This document shows, in pieces, positions 27,292 to 36,204 of a DNA stretch of 64,000 nt. Within the stretch, counting starts at the first letter, position 1, and every line of letters starts with the position of its first letter. The DNA is from Gemmatimonadota bacterium (lineage in GTDB: Bacteria > JAAXHH01). Position numbers and translations under genes: made by a program. The notes beneath the pieces are model-generated. The model saw only the letters and a program-made list of their open reading frames with translations. It made no database searches and was not told the origin of the DNA. Where the stretch lies: assembly GCA_026705925.1 (NCBI GenBank), contig JAPOZT010000011.1, positions 276,857 through 340,856 of the forward strand. The letters run 5' to 3'.

Positions 27292-27942
27292 ATGGCGGAA
27301 CCCTTTACCACACACACCGGCCTGGCCGTCCCGCTCGACCGGATCAACGTGGATACGGACCAGATCATCCCGAAGCAGTTCCTGAAACGGATCGAGCGCA
27401 CGGGGTTCGGCCAGTTCCTGTTCTATGACTGGCGGTTCAAGGGCGACGGCTCCCCCGATCCCGGTTTCGTGCTCAACGAAGGCCGCTACCGGGACGCCAC
27501 GATCCTGGTGGCCGGGGACAACTTCGGCTGCGGGAGCTCCCGCGAGCACGCGCCCTGGGCCCTGCAGGACTACGGCTTTCGCGTGATCATCGCGCCGTCC
27601 TTCGCGGACATCTTCTACAACAACTGCTTCAAGAACGGACTGCTGCCCGTCGTGCTGCCCGGCGATACCGTGCGCCGCATGCTCCGGAGCGCGGCGGACC
27701 AGCACCCCTATTCCGTCTCGGTGGATCTCGAACGGCAGGTCGTCACCGAACCCGGCGGCCCGTCCGATACCAGTGGCCCGTCCGATACCGGTAGTGCTCC
27801 AGATCCGGGCGGCGCGTCTCACCGTTTCGAGGTCGACCCCTTCCTCAAGCACTTCATCCTGGAGGGTCTGGACGAAATCGGCTGGACCCTGCAATTCGAG
27901 GACGACATAGCGGCGTATGAACGTACCCAGTGTACCGGTTGA
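27292..27942 (+). CDS. leuD: 3-isopropylmalate dehydratase small subunit with a repeat-encoded loop
   Basis: LeuD provides the swivelling substrate-binding domain, with [30 protein letters not shown] and [12 protein letters not shown]. Residues about 153-177 (Gly/Pro/Ser/Asp/Thr) are an extra loop between two strands, encoded by two direct 18-nt copies (27757-27792). The rest is normal and ends with [19 protein letters not shown]. Its last 26 nt overlap the start of the histidine kinase in another frame, an unusual link between an amino-acid pathway gene and a signalling gene. Confidence 0.95.
   Translation: MAEPFTTHTGLAVPLDRINVDTDQIIPKQFLKRIERTGFGQFLFYDWRFKGDGSPDPGFVLNEGRYRDATILVAGDNFGCGSSREHAPWALQDYGFRVIIAPSFADIFYNNCFKNGLLPVVLPGDTVRRMLRSAADQHPYSVSVDLERQVVTEPGGPSDTSGPSDTGSAPDPGGASHRFEVDPFLKHFILEGLDEIGWTLQFEDDIAAYERTQCTG
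27757..27792 (+). repeat. Tandem 18-nt repeat inside leuD
   Basis: GGCCCGTCCGATACCAGT (27757-27774) is followed directly by GGCCCGTCCGATACCGGT (27775-27792), one mismatch. Each unit encodes a Gly-Pro-Ser-Asp-Thr-Ser/Gly block in a surface loop of LeuD. Confidence 0.85.
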
Positions 27943-30748
27943 CCAACTGCTCGCGCTGTCCCAGGCCAGCGACGAAATGTTGCGCAGCGTGTTTCACCGG
28001 GACCGTAACGCCACGCTGCGCACGGTGACCCGGTGCGTCCACGATCTCCTCGACGCCGAGTACTGCGGTATCTTTCTGGTCCCAGAGGATGCGCCGCAAG
28101 AACTGGTGTTGACGGCGCAATACTCGGACCTGACGGGCCACGACGACCCTCCGCCCGTCCGCCTTCGGATTCACAGCGCGCCGAAGGGCGGCATGACCGG
28201 GCATATCGCCGACCGGGGCGCCATCGTCCGTCTGCACGGGACACAGCTCACCGAAAGTCCCTTCTACTCCGGCAACATACGTGAGTACCTGGCCAGCAAG
28301 GAATTGCGGTCCCTCCTGGCCATTCCCCTCAAAGATCATAAGGACGTCGTCCTGGGACTCGTCAAGGTGGAGAACAAGAAATCGCCGGACGGTTTGGATG
28401 GCTCGGGCGACTCGGACGGCTCGGGTGGCTCGGGCGACTCGGACGGCTCGGACGGTTCGCGCGGTCCGCTCTCGGACGACGGCTTCGATGAGGCGGACGA
28501 ATACATCGCCCGGATCCTTGCCAACAAGATCGTCATCGTCCTGGAGCATCTCAGAACGGTCTCTCTCAACCGCGACCTGGTGTACGCCATCCACACCACC
28601 CGTGACCGGGCGTCCATGCTCGAGGAGATCCTGCATCGCAGCCGGGCACTGGTTCGGGCCGACCGGGGCGACTTCGTCTCCTGGAACGAGACGCTGGGCG
28701 ACCTGGTCATCGCCGCTCAACTAGGAGAGGCCACCTTACCGGTGGGAAGTTCCGCCCACAGTCCCAGCATAGTACGCCGTCTCTGGGACGATCCGTCGCT
28801 TACGGAGATCCGCGTCCCGGACGTATCAGTCGACCCGGACTATCACGCCATAGACGACAGGTCGAAATGCCAGATCGCGGTCAAGCTCCAGTTCGAAGGG
28901 CGTCCCATCGGCATCCTGAGCGTGGAATCTTACGAGGTGGACGCCTTTGACGACCACGACCTGGAGATGTTGCACTGGCTCGCCCATTACGCTGCGATCG
29001 CCTACCAGGTCGTCGGACGGGAAGCCCAGTTCAGGGGGATCGTGCAGCGCCTGGTCGAACATTCTCCGCCCCGCGACGAGATTCTGAACCGGATACTGGT
29101 CAGCGTGCGGTCAATCTACGGGTTTACGGACGGTATCATCTACATCGCCGACTACACGGACCAGATGCTCCACTGCCTTTCCTACATCGGTTGCGAGGGC
29201 TTCGACGGCGACCTTTCCCGCCTGAGCTTCCGTTTCGACGAGAAAGCGCTGGCGACCAGGGCGTTCCGGGATCGGAAGGGCTATCTCTGCATGGATCCGC
29301 AATCGGATCCCCAGATCAGCCCCCGCGCCCTGAGCATACTGAAATTCGATGTGCCCATCGTCGTCATGCCGCTGCTCTACGATCAGAAGGTCGTGGGCGT
29401 ATTCACCCTGTGGAGCCAGAGCGGCCAGGTCATGCCCAACGAGCGCCATCTGAGCGAAATGGAACCCTTTGCCCGTCTCGCCGCCGCGAACATCGCGCTG
29501 TCGGAGACTGAGCGGCACCGCAGCACGGTCCTGGAATCCATCCAGGAGATCCTGACCCTGATGCAGACCGAGTTGTCCAGGGATAAGAACCTGCGCCTCA
29601 TTCTCCACGGCGTCCAGATGGCCGGTTTCGACCGGGCACGCATATTCGAAGCGGACGAAACGGGAGAAAGACTCGTGGGCATCGACTCGGTCGGCATGGA
29701 CGACCCGGACAGTTTCGCGGGCTATACGATTATCATAAAGGACAATCCTTACACGGAAATCGTGGCCAGCCAATCCAAGACCAAGCCTTCGGCCTGCTGG
29801 TTCGACCCCGCCGATATCGCGGTCCATGGCCGATCTCCCGACGCGGCGGCGCTCGGCAAGGACGCGAATCTACCGTGGCTGGCCGTGCCGCTGGTCATCG
29901 CGGGACAGTTCTACGGTCTGATCGGGGCAGACAACATGCGCTCCCGCCACGATATCACCCGGGATCACCTTGATTTCATGACCGTCATAGGCGCACTGGC
30001 GGCGCAGGTCATCGCGAATTCCCAGACCGTGGAACTCCTGCGCGACCGTACACGTGCCGAAGCGCGCAGCGAACTGGCCCAGCGGACGCTGCACGCCCTT
30101 AAGACGCCGGCGATGGCTACGCAGATCTTTCTGAGGCACCTTGACCAGGCGATGGGCGGCGAGACCCCGCACAACGGCAAGGCGGAGCAGCTCATGAGAA
30201 AGATCCGGGCACAGATCGATCGTATCGCCGCGATCGCCGAAGACATGCAGCGCCTGACTAAGCTGACCCTCACGCCGAAACGGAAAGTAGATATCAATGA
30301 AATCGTGCGGCGTACCGTCATGGACGGCATGATCGTCGGGTCCTGCGAGGTGGAATTCGATCTCGCGGACCCGCCTCCCTACGTGGAGGCCAACGTGGAG
30401 GAGATCGACCAGGTGATCACCGAACTCACCGGCAATGCCTGGAAAGTCATGGACTACAACGGGCGCATACACGTTTCCACGCGGCTCGGTCTCGCTTCGC
30501 AGCACCCCCGGCTGATGCGCCGAAAGGACGACCGGTACGTATTGATCAACGTCCGCGACACGGGGCCGGGAATCCCCGAATCCGTGCTCAAGGAGCTTTT
30601 CAGGCCGGGCGTGTCCACGACAGGCGGTTCCGGACTCGGACTCTACGCCATACAGACCATCGCCGCGGAACACCAGGGCGAAGTCTGGCTCGAGGACACG
30701 GGTCCGGACGGCGCCACTTTTACCTTCGCTCTGCCCGTAGCGAGCTGA
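27917..30748 (+). CDS. Multi-GAF soluble histidine kinase
   Basis: The 943-residue protein has no membrane segment. By spacing and motif it contains about four GAF domains (roughly 20-225, 235-375, 385-540 and 545-700); the first is interrupted by a Gly/Ser/Asp-rich repeat loop (about 155-185). The C-terminus is a kinase: phospho-acceptor H726 in [11 protein letters not shown]840 (N box), D881-TGPGIP (G1) and GSGLGL (about 904-909). GAF domains bind cyclic nucleotides, haem, NO or small metabolites, so the input is a soluble signal. It starts inside leuD and is followed after 12 nt by a response regulator, its obvious partner. Confidence 0.92.
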   Translation: MNVPSVPVDQLLALSQASDEMLRSVFHRDRNATLRTVTRCVHDLLDAEYCGIFLVPEDAPQELVLTAQYSDLTGHDDPPPVRLRIHSAPKGGMTGHIADRGAIVRLHGTQLTESPFYSGNIREYLASKELRSLLAIPLKDHKDVVLGLVKVENKKSPDGLDGSGDSDGSGGSGDSDGSDGSRGPLSDDGFDEADEYIARILANKIVIVLEHLRTVSLNRDLVYAIHTTRDRASMLEEILHRSRALVRADRGDFVSWNETLGDLVIAAQLGEATLPVGSSAHSPSIVRRLWDDPSLTEIRVPDVSVDPDYHAIDDRSKCQIAVKLQFEGRPIGILSVESYEVDAFDDHDLEMLHWLAHYAAIAYQVVGREAQFRGIVQRLVEHSPPRDEILNRILVSVRSIYGFTDGIIYIADYTDQMLHCLSYIGCEGFDGDLSRLSFRFDEKALATRAFRDRKGYLCMDPQSDPQISPRALSILKFDVPIVVMPLLYDQKVVGVFTLWSQSGQVMPNERHLSEMEPFARLAAANIALSETERHRSTVLESIQEILTLMQTELSRDKNLRLILHGVQMAGFDRARIFEADETGERLVGIDSVGMDDPDSFAGYTIIIKDNPYTEIVASQSKTKPSACWFDPADIAVHGRSPDAAALGKDANLPWLAVPLVIAGQFYGLIGADNMRSRHDITRDHLDFMTVIGALAAQVIANSQTVELLRDRTRAEARSELAQRTLHALKTPAMATQIFLRHLDQAMGGETPHNGKAEQLMRKIRAQIDRIAAIAEDMQRLTKLTLTPKRKVDINEIVRRTVMDGMIVGSCEVEFDLADPPPYVEANVEEIDQVITELTGNAWKVMDYNGRIHVSTRLGLASQHPRLMRRKDDRYVLINVRDTGPGIPESVLKELFRPGVSTTGGSGLGLYAIQTIAAEHQGEVWLEDTGPDGATFTFALPVAS
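28391..28462 (+). repeat. Tandem 9/18-nt repeats inside the GAF kinase
   Basis: GGCTCGGGCGACTCGGAC occurs at 28400-28417 and 28427-28444, with GGCTCGGGT between them and partial copies on both sides. The product is a Gly-Ser-Asp loop inside the first GAF domain. Confidence 0.85.
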
Positions 30749-30760
30749 ACGGCTGATGTC

Positions 30761-31924
30761 ATGACGAAACCCCTTGTTCTCCTTCTCGACGACGACGACG
30801 CAATGCTGGACGCGGTCACTCTCGACCTGGAAGGCGCCTTCGACGTGATCTGCGCCACCGGCGTGGAGCATTGCATCGACAAGATCAGGGATGCCCGCGG
30901 CGCCGTCGACGTGGCGGTGATCGACATGTGGATCGAAACGGACCGGGAAGGCGGGCTCGAAGCGATCCGGCGCATCCGGGCATTGGAGTCTCCGCCGGAA
31001 TGCGTCGTGCTGACCGCGTACGGGACCCAGCCCAACATCGTGAAGTGCATGGAGGCGGGCGCGTTCAGCTACGTGGAGAAATCGGGCCGGGTCGCCGACG
31101 ACACCACCGGACTCCTGGTCACAGCCATCAACCGGGCCCTGGAGACGCGCCATCTGAAACAGCTCGAGGCGGCCCAGGAACAGATCAAGGCGGATGAACG
31201 CCTCAAACAGGACATCCAGCGCGCCTACGAGATCCAGCGTTCCATGCTGCCCCAGGAGGACCTGCACCACGCCGGCATGCAGTTCACCGGCCACTGCCGT
31301 CCTGCCGAGAACGTGGGGGGCGACTACTACGACTACTTCGCGCTGCCCGACGGGCGGGTCGGCCTGCTGATCGGCGATGTCACCGGCCACGGGTTCAACG
31401 CGAGCCTGATCATGGCCATGGCCCGCAGTTGCCGGGCTACCCAGACCCGGATCGACCCGGACGTCACCCCGGTCATGGACGCCCTCAACCGGATCGTGCA
31501 GACGACCGGTCCCGATTGGCTGTTCATGACAGCCTGCTACCTGGTGATCGACCCGGACGCGCGGCGGTACGCCTACGCCAACGCCGGCCATCACTTTCCG
31601 CTTCACTACCGCGCGGACACACGCACGGCCGAACCACTGGAGTCCACCGGCCCCCTGCTGGGGATCGACGCCGACACGGCCTTCAATGCCATGGAACGGC
31701 CGTGGAGCCCGGGTGACGCCCTGGTCCTCTTTTCGGACGGAATCGTCGAAGCGGAGAACGCCACCGAAGAGATCTTCGGCGAAGACCGCCTCCGGGAGGT
31801 CGTGGAAACTCACGGACACCGGCCGCCGTCGGACCTGAAACAGCATATCATCGATGCCGTCGAGGCATTCAGCCAGGGCGTGCCGTTTATGGACGACGTG
31901 ACGCTCCTGGTGGCGAAACTCTGA
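30761..31924 (+). CDS. Response regulator with PP2C-type (SpoIIE/RsbU) phosphatase output
   Basis: Residues 1-125 are a receiver domain with the acidic cluster D10-D13, phospho-acceptor D55 (VIDMW), a TAYG threonine and the K of YVEKSG. A coiled-coil linker (about 127-165) leads to a PP2C-like serine phosphatase domain with GGDYYDYF, IGDVTGHG, ANAGHHFPL and LFSDGIVEA, including the metal-binding aspartates. Such proteins dephosphorylate an anti-anti-sigma factor and so release a sigma factor through partner switching (RsbU, RssB-like hybrids). No anti-sigma or STAS gene is next to it. Paired with the GAF kinase 12 nt upstream. Confidence 0.92.
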   Translation: MTKPLVLLLDDDDAMLDAVTLDLEGAFDVICATGVEHCIDKIRDARGAVDVAVIDMWIETDREGGLEAIRRIRALESPPECVVLTAYGTQPNIVKCMEAGAFSYVEKSGRVADDTTGLLVTAINRALETRHLKQLEAAQEQIKADERLKQDIQRAYEIQRSMLPQEDLHHAGMQFTGHCRPAENVGGDYYDYFALPDGRVGLLIGDVTGHGFNASLIMAMARSCRATQTRIDPDVTPVMDALNRIVQTTGPDWLFMTACYLVIDPDARRYAYANAGHHFPLHYRADTRTAEPLESTGPLLGIDADTAFNAMERPWSPGDALVLFSDGIVEAENATEEIFGEDRLREVVETHGHRPPSDLKQHIIDAVEAFSQGVPFMDDVTLLVAKL

Positions 31925-32038
31925 AACTCACGTAGCGCGTTGTCGCCGGGGCGCACGCTTGCGACCTCCAGGACGGTACGCGGGGCGCGCGGCTGCGACA
32001 TCTGCACGCACGCGGGACCTTACGCCGAGTACGCCATA

Positions 32039-32620
32039 TTGAAGATCATCGAAGAACCCCTGGATATGCTGGCCGAACACGGCCATATACCCATCGCCTA
32101 CGAGGTGAGATCCCGTTTCAGGGCCGACGCGGCGGACGGCGGTTTGGAGGGAATCGCACTGGTAGAAGAACCGGTGGATCCCCCCTACGTCAAGGACTAC
32201 GATCAGACCTCCGAGGAAGGGCCTGCCCGGTGGCCCGCGCGGTGGCTCGACCGTTGGGACACTTCGGCGTGGGGATTGCTCGCGGCCTACGACGGCTCCC
32301 GGCGCGTGGGCGGCGCGTTGCTTGCCCTCCGCACGCCGAACGTGAACATGCTGGAGGGCCGGGACGACCTCCTGGTGCTGTGGGACCTGCGCGTCCACCC
32401 TGACCAACGCGGGGGCGGTGTGGGACGGGAACTCTTCGAGGCCGCGGTGGACTGGGGGCGGCACCACGGCTGTGTCGAGATGAAGATCGAGACCCAGAAT
32501 ACCAACGTGCCCGCGTGCCGGTTCTACGCCCGCCAGGGATGCCGCCTGGGCGCCATCATTTCCAACGCCTACGCGGAGTTCCCCGACGAACTCCAGTTGA
32601 TCTGGCGCATACCGCTCTGA
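32039..32620 (+). CDS. GNAT-family N-acetyltransferase
   Basis: The C-terminal two thirds show the GNAT core: LLVLWDLRVHPDQRGGGVGRELFEAAVDWG (acetyl-CoA loop RGGGVG) and IETQNTNVPACRFYARQGC. The N-terminal part (IPIAYEVRSRF, LVEEPVDPPYVKDYD) resembles a group of uncharacterised acetyltransferases that I place near streptothricin-type enzymes. The frame is open from 31940, but residues before KIIEEP look like unconserved GC-rich sequence; a TTG at 32039 is my best guess and there is no clear ribosome site. The acceptor is unknown. Confidence 0.75.
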   Translation: MKIIEEPLDMLAEHGHIPIAYEVRSRFRADAADGGLEGIALVEEPVDPPYVKDYDQTSEEGPARWPARWLDRWDTSAWGLLAAYDGSRRVGGALLALRTPNVNMLEGRDDLLVLWDLRVHPDQRGGGVGRELFEAAVDWGRHHGCVEMKIETQNTNVPACRFYARQGCRLGAIISNAYAEFPDELQLIWRIPL

Positions 32621-32790
32621 CCGGCATTTCCGCCTTGCATCCGGGTTTCGCCGGCGTATAATGAGAAATACCTGGCAAGGCCGGGAAGTCTCGCGGCAAC
32701 TGACCATCCTGCGAGCTCCACCCCGCAGAAACGTTACGCCCGGCGCGTTTCTTCCCGAGTCGCTTCCCGTGGCGGTTGCCATCATATCAG

Positions 32791-32807
32791 TTGTACAATT
32801 GTACAAT
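32791..32807. promoter_or_regulatory. Perfect 16-bp palindrome (operator candidate) before PhyH gene 2
   Basis: TTGTACAATTGTACAA (32791-32806) is a perfect palindrome made of two adjacent copies of the self-complementary octamer TTGTACAA. Two TACAAT hexamers (32794-32799, 32802-32807) within it resemble -10 boxes, so a bound protein would cover the promoter. It lies 33 bp before the PhyH start. The shape fits GntR/FadR-type dimers, but no regulator gene is adjacent. Confidence 0.6.
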
Positions 32808-32839
32808 ACACTTACCTATCAGGCACCCCGGATCGCGCC

Positions 32840-33688
32840 ATGCATCCCACACCCCTGACCCCATCCCAGCGCCGTTCCTTCGAAGAGGACGGCTACCTGA
32901 TCGTCCCGGGCGCACTGGACCAGAATCAGATCGAAGCGCTGACGGAAACGGGCGACCGGCTCATGGACGGGTTCGAGTACCCCGACTTCTACGCCCACCG
33001 CCGTCCCGGTCTCGTGCAGGAGCGGCCCTTCCTCGACCTCGTTACGAACGAGCGCACGGTCCCGCTGATCGTGGCCCTCATGGGCTTCAACATCCACATC
33101 ACGAACACCGCGCTCATCTACAAGCACCCGGAGGCGCCCGGAGATACCGGCCAGATCAACTGGCACCGCGACGTGGGCGTCTCGCTGGACGTGGGCCACG
33201 TGGTGCTTCCCTTCGTCGGCCTGAAGATCGGCTACTGCCTGACGGATTTTCCCGAACCGGACACGGGGGCGACCATGTTCGTCCGGGGCAGCAACAACAT
33301 GAAGTCCGCGCTGCCGATACGAAAGGGCCAGATCCATCCCGACGAATACGTGCAACCGATCCTTCGGGCCGGCGACGCTTTCCTCTTCGAAAACCGTACC
33401 TACCATGCAGCCGGACTGAATTTCACGAAGCAGATTGCCAAGGTCGTCATCTATGGCTACCACTACCGGTGGATCAAGCCCGACCACTACATGCGATTCT
33501 ACAGCGGCATTCAGCAGCCTGACGCCGGCCTGCTCGCCGGTACCGACGACGTTGGACGCCAGTTGCTGGGCGCCACCGTGGACTCGGAGGGGCGCGAGGC
33601 GCCCGACGGCATCGACTGGCCCATCCGGGAATGGGCCGACCGGCACGGACTCGACGTGGCGCAGCACACCCATACCGTGGAAGTTTGA
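32840..33688 (+). CDS. Phytanoyl-CoA dioxygenase (PhyH) family protein 2
   Basis: The 282-residue enzyme has an intact iron site: H109-x-D111 in NWHRDVGV and the distal H189 in RTYHAAGLN. The RSFEEDGYLIVPGAL start and the ATMFVRGSNNM turn are typical of the family. The substrate is unknown. A palindromic operator candidate precedes it, and it is followed after 36 nt by a creatininase-like gene and then a P-loop NTPase, suggesting a three-gene inducible unit. Confidence 0.88.
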   Translation: MHPTPLTPSQRRSFEEDGYLIVPGALDQNQIEALTETGDRLMDGFEYPDFYAHRRPGLVQERPFLDLVTNERTVPLIVALMGFNIHITNTALIYKHPEAPGDTGQINWHRDVGVSLDVGHVVLPFVGLKIGYCLTDFPEPDTGATMFVRGSNNMKSALPIRKGQIHPDEYVQPILRAGDAFLFENRTYHAAGLNFTKQIAKVVIYGYHYRWIKPDHYMRFYSGIQQPDAGLLAGTDDVGRQLLGATVDSEGREAPDGIDWPIREWADRHGLDVAQHTHTVEV

Positions 33689-33724
33689 TCGGAAGCCGGA
33701 ACCAACGTTGCCCGGCAGGAATCC

Positions 33725-34450
33725 ATGTACCTGAAGCACATGCTTCCCCATCAACTGCGCGAGGCCGTGGATCGGGGCAACCCGCTGCTCGTACCCGCCG
33801 GCTGCATCGAGACCCACGGTCCCCACATGGCCATCGGCCACGACACGATCATCGTGGAGGAGATCTGCGCGCGCGTGGCGAAGCGACTGGACGTGGTCGT
33901 CTCGCCGCCCTTCGATTTCGGCCCCACCGGTTACGCCCTGGGCGGACCTGAGGACGGCACCATCGACCCCGATTACGATGCCTTCGGTTCGTACGTCAAG
34001 TCGATCCTGCGCAACTTCCTGGAGATGGGCTTCGGGCGTATCTACGTAATCATCATGCACCAGGGCATGGAGGCGCCACTGGCACTGGCATTCAAGAAGG
34101 CCGCGGCGGAACTGTCCTTTGAAATGGTCCTGGCCGAAGGCAAGCCGCGGGGATGGTGGGCGGATGCCAAAATGTCCAGGGAGGAACGCCGTTTCGGCAG
34201 GATCCAGGTCCACCCCATGATCCTTCCCGCCGCGTCACCGCCCGCCGGCGGCGACCACGCCGGGTACAACGAGACTTCCTTCCTGCTGGCCACGCGCCCG
34301 GAACTGGTGGACCAGGGGCAGCTGGACGAGAACGCGCCGTGGTATTGCCGACAGGACGATGAACGGAACAGCTGGACGGCCAACGCGGCCCATGGGGAGG
34401 CCATGGTGGAGGCGGTCGTCGGCGCGTGGGTCGAACTACTGCAGCGCTGA
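33725..34450 (+). CDS. Creatininase-family amidohydrolase
   Basis: Creatininase-fold enzymes are metal-dependent hydrolases that act on creatinine, formamidopyrimidines (ArfB) or dehydrated mycofactocin peptides (MftE). The N-terminal metal block LLVPAGCIETHGPHMAIGHDT gives E29, H31 and D40. A later MHQGMEAP segment stands where many members have NGHGGN, so the second metal site is modified. The length (241) is normal. Substrate cannot be assigned. It lies 36 nt after PhyH 2 and 52 nt before the NTPase. Confidence 0.85.
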   Translation: MYLKHMLPHQLREAVDRGNPLLVPAGCIETHGPHMAIGHDTIIVEEICARVAKRLDVVVSPPFDFGPTGYALGGPEDGTIDPDYDAFGSYVKSILRNFLEMGFGRIYVIIMHQGMEAPLALAFKKAAAELSFEMVLAEGKPRGWWADAKMSREERRFGRIQVHPMILPAASPPAGGDHAGYNETSFLLATRPELVDQGQLDENAPWYCRQDDERNSWTANAAHGEAMVEAVVGAWVELLQR

Positions 34451-34502
34451 ATACAAATCGAAGCGACTAACCGAAGCGTTTCACTGTGGAAAGGAGCAAC
34501 AC

Positions 34503-35213
34503 ATGCGGTCCATTTTCGTCGGTATCGAGTACGCCGGCAAGTCTACCCTGATCGATCACCTGGACGCCTACTACCAGAAACGGCGGCGCCGGACTCATCT
34601 CGACGATCACTTCACCATCCCGGACGCTTCCCTGAGTCCCGTTTCCCGGGCCCAGTACGTCCACTATCCCGACGACGTAAAAGAACGCATGCAGCGGATG
34701 CAGCTGCACTACCACGTGGAGGTCATACGCAACTACCCCCACACGCTGATCGCCGGCTGGCACATCGAGGAAAAGGTCTACTGCGACGTTTACGGCAACG
34801 TGGACGGTAATCCCTACTATCCCAATTACGTCCAACACAACCAGCGGCACTACGAGGTGCTGGTCCTGGAAGCCCGGCTGCCGGACGTCGTGCTGATCCA
34901 CCTCACCGCCGACGACGAGGCGATCCGCGAGCGCATGCGCACGGACCCCCACGAGTACCAGATCATCGACGAGAAGGACATCCCCGACCTCAAGAAACGC
35001 TTCGAAGACGAGGTCGACCAATCGCTCCTGACGCGCAACGGCCACCTGATTACGCTGGATACGACCGAAAAGTCACCCGCGGAATCGCTGGACGAACTGC
35101 TGCTGAAGACCGATCCGCTGGTGACCGACGGGGAACTGGCCATGCGGGCCATGCCGGTGCCCGAGGAGGACTACGAGGTCAGGTACGAGAACGGGGTAAG
35201 GAATATGGTGTAG
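34503..35213 (+). CDS. P-loop NTPase / nucleoside-monophosphate-kinase-like protein
   Basis: The 236-residue protein starts directly with a Walker A motif GIEYAGKST (G7-T15), as in thymidylate and adenylate kinases. LVLEARLPDVVLIHLTADDEAIRERM is a typical NMP-kinase core strand plus LID-like helix. The HYPDDVKERMQRMQLHYHVEVIRNYPHTLIAGWHIEEKVY stretch supplies the substrate pocket; in total this looks like a kinase of an unusual small molecule. The strong AAGGAG site supports the ATG at 34503. It closes the PhyH-creatininase group. Confidence 0.8.
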   Translation: MRSIFVGIEYAGKSTLIDHLDAYYQKRRRRTHLDDHFTIPDASLSPVSRAQYVHYPDDVKERMQRMQLHYHVEVIRNYPHTLIAGWHIEEKVYCDVYGNVDGNPYYPNYVQHNQRHYEVLVLEARLPDVVLIHLTADDEAIRERMRTDPHEYQIIDEKDIPDLKKRFEDEVDQSLLTRNGHLITLDTTEKSPAESLDELLLKTDPLVTDGELAMRAMPVPEEDYEVRYENGVRNMV

Positions 35214-35307
35214 GGATGGTGCAGGGGGAAGTGACAGGTATTTAGCGTTTTTGGGAGTTTTTTAAGTCCATAACGAGATCGGGGGTTTTAATTCCGACCA
35301 TTCAATT

Positions 35308-35586
35308 ATGGACCAGTTAATTTTGATCATAGGGTCAGTATCGACTGCATGTCTCGTTCTCCTGGCAGTGGTTTCGCTGGCGTGGAAATTTGCTCATAGG
35401 AATCAAGATGAGTTGAAAGCACTTCGTGTATCCATGGATGAAATAAAAAGCGTTTTGTTTGAAATCAACGGAAGGTTGGGAAGAGTAGAGGGAAGGCTGG
35501 ACCGAGTAGAGGGAAGGCTGGACAGAATTGAAGGCCAACCAGGCTATAACCCATTTACAGGCGGGGTGAAAGATAGTGACTGTTAA
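35308..35586 (+). CDS. Small membrane-anchored coiled-coil protein A
   Basis: The 92-residue product has one N-terminal membrane helix (about 5-27) and a coiled coil whose heptads repeat the unit GRLDRVE three times, encoded by nearly identical 21-nt blocks (about 35472-35535). GC is clearly lower than in the neighbouring genes. I know no assigned function for such proteins; they are often tandem with similar genes. It overlaps the next gene by 11 nt. A related protein is encoded at 35933-36193. Confidence 0.65.
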   Translation: MDQLILIIGSVSTACLVLLAVVSLAWKFAHRNQDELKALRVSMDEIKSVLFEINGRLGRVEGRLDRVEGRLDRIEGQPGYNPFTGGVKDSDC

Positions 35587-35848
35587 TTTGACCGAAGAAG
35601 CCAGAACGCTTGTTCTGAAAGCTTTACATACCGGAGAGGGGCTGATTTTGACCGGGCAGACCTTCTCGGGATGGTTCGTTCAGACTGGTCAGTGGAATTC
35701 CGGTTTTATCAGAAGCAACGAACTAAATGTCTGGAAAGATGCATTGGAATCTCTCTGCCGGAACGAGCTTGTGGTGCTATCGGGTATCCAGTTGTATACG
35801 CTGACATCAAAAGGTCGGCAGTTGGCCGATTCGCTCAGATCCGAATAG
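35576..35848 (+). CDS. Small winged-helix-like hypothetical protein
   Basis: The 90-residue protein begins at a GTG overlapping the end of the previous gene. Its C-terminal half (WKDALESLCRNELVVLSGIQLYTLTSKGRQLADSL) has the recognition-helix plus wing pattern of winged-helix proteins. The N-terminal part is unassigned. The position between two membrane coiled-coil genes suggests a cytoplasmic partner or local regulator. Family not recognised. Confidence 0.5.
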   Translation: MTVNLTEEARTLVLKALHTGEGLILTGQTFSGWFVQTGQWNSGFIRSNELNVWKDALESLCRNELVVLSGIQLYTLTSKGRQLADSLRSE

Positions 35849-35932
35849 TATCTGATTCATCAAGATAGCGGGTTGCCTCCAGTTGTAACAGTGGTTGGTG
35901 CTGCTATTGTTGGTTATAAAAGGAACCGTACC

Positions 35933-36193
35933 ATGACCGAGATGTCCCGCGATAACTTGACCTTCGGCGCCCAGATCGTAACTGCCGCAGGAATGTTCAT
36001 TGTGACCCTGGGCATCTTGTTCATCGCGACGCTTACTTACCTGGATCGGGAAGATCAGGGATTCAGGAATGAAATACGGACCGACCTCACAGAAATCCAT
36101 GCCGCGATGAGAGACATGAACATTCGTCTCGACAACATCAACATCCGGCTCGGAAGGGTCGAGGGGTATCTGAGAGTATCCGGCGAAGAGTAA
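35933..36193 (+). CDS. Small membrane-anchored coiled-coil protein B
   Basis: The 86-residue product has one membrane helix (about 10-33, FGAQIVTAAGMFIVTLGILFI) followed by a coiled coil with NIRLDNINIRLGRVEGYL. It is a paralogue in layout of the 35308 product, sharing the RLxRVEG heptads. The ATG at 35933 has AAAAGGA 9 nt upstream; an earlier in-frame start at 35873 lacks one. It converges with the aminotransferase 11 nt away. Confidence 0.6.
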   Translation: MTEMSRDNLTFGAQIVTAAGMFIVTLGILFIATLTYLDREDQGFRNEIRTDLTEIHAAMRDMNIRLDNINIRLGRVEGYLRVSGEE

Positions 36194-36204
36194 CGCAGTG
36201 ATAT

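Noticed and set aside
29870-30350. A phytochrome chromophore cysteine in the GAF kinase
   Set aside because: No PHY domain and no conserved Cys-His chromophore pair in the GAF domains, so light sensing is not supported.
29870-31846. 658-codon minus-strand frame opposite the GAF kinase and response regulator
   Set aside because: Its sequence is rich in His/Arg/Val without motifs and mirrors two well-supported genes.
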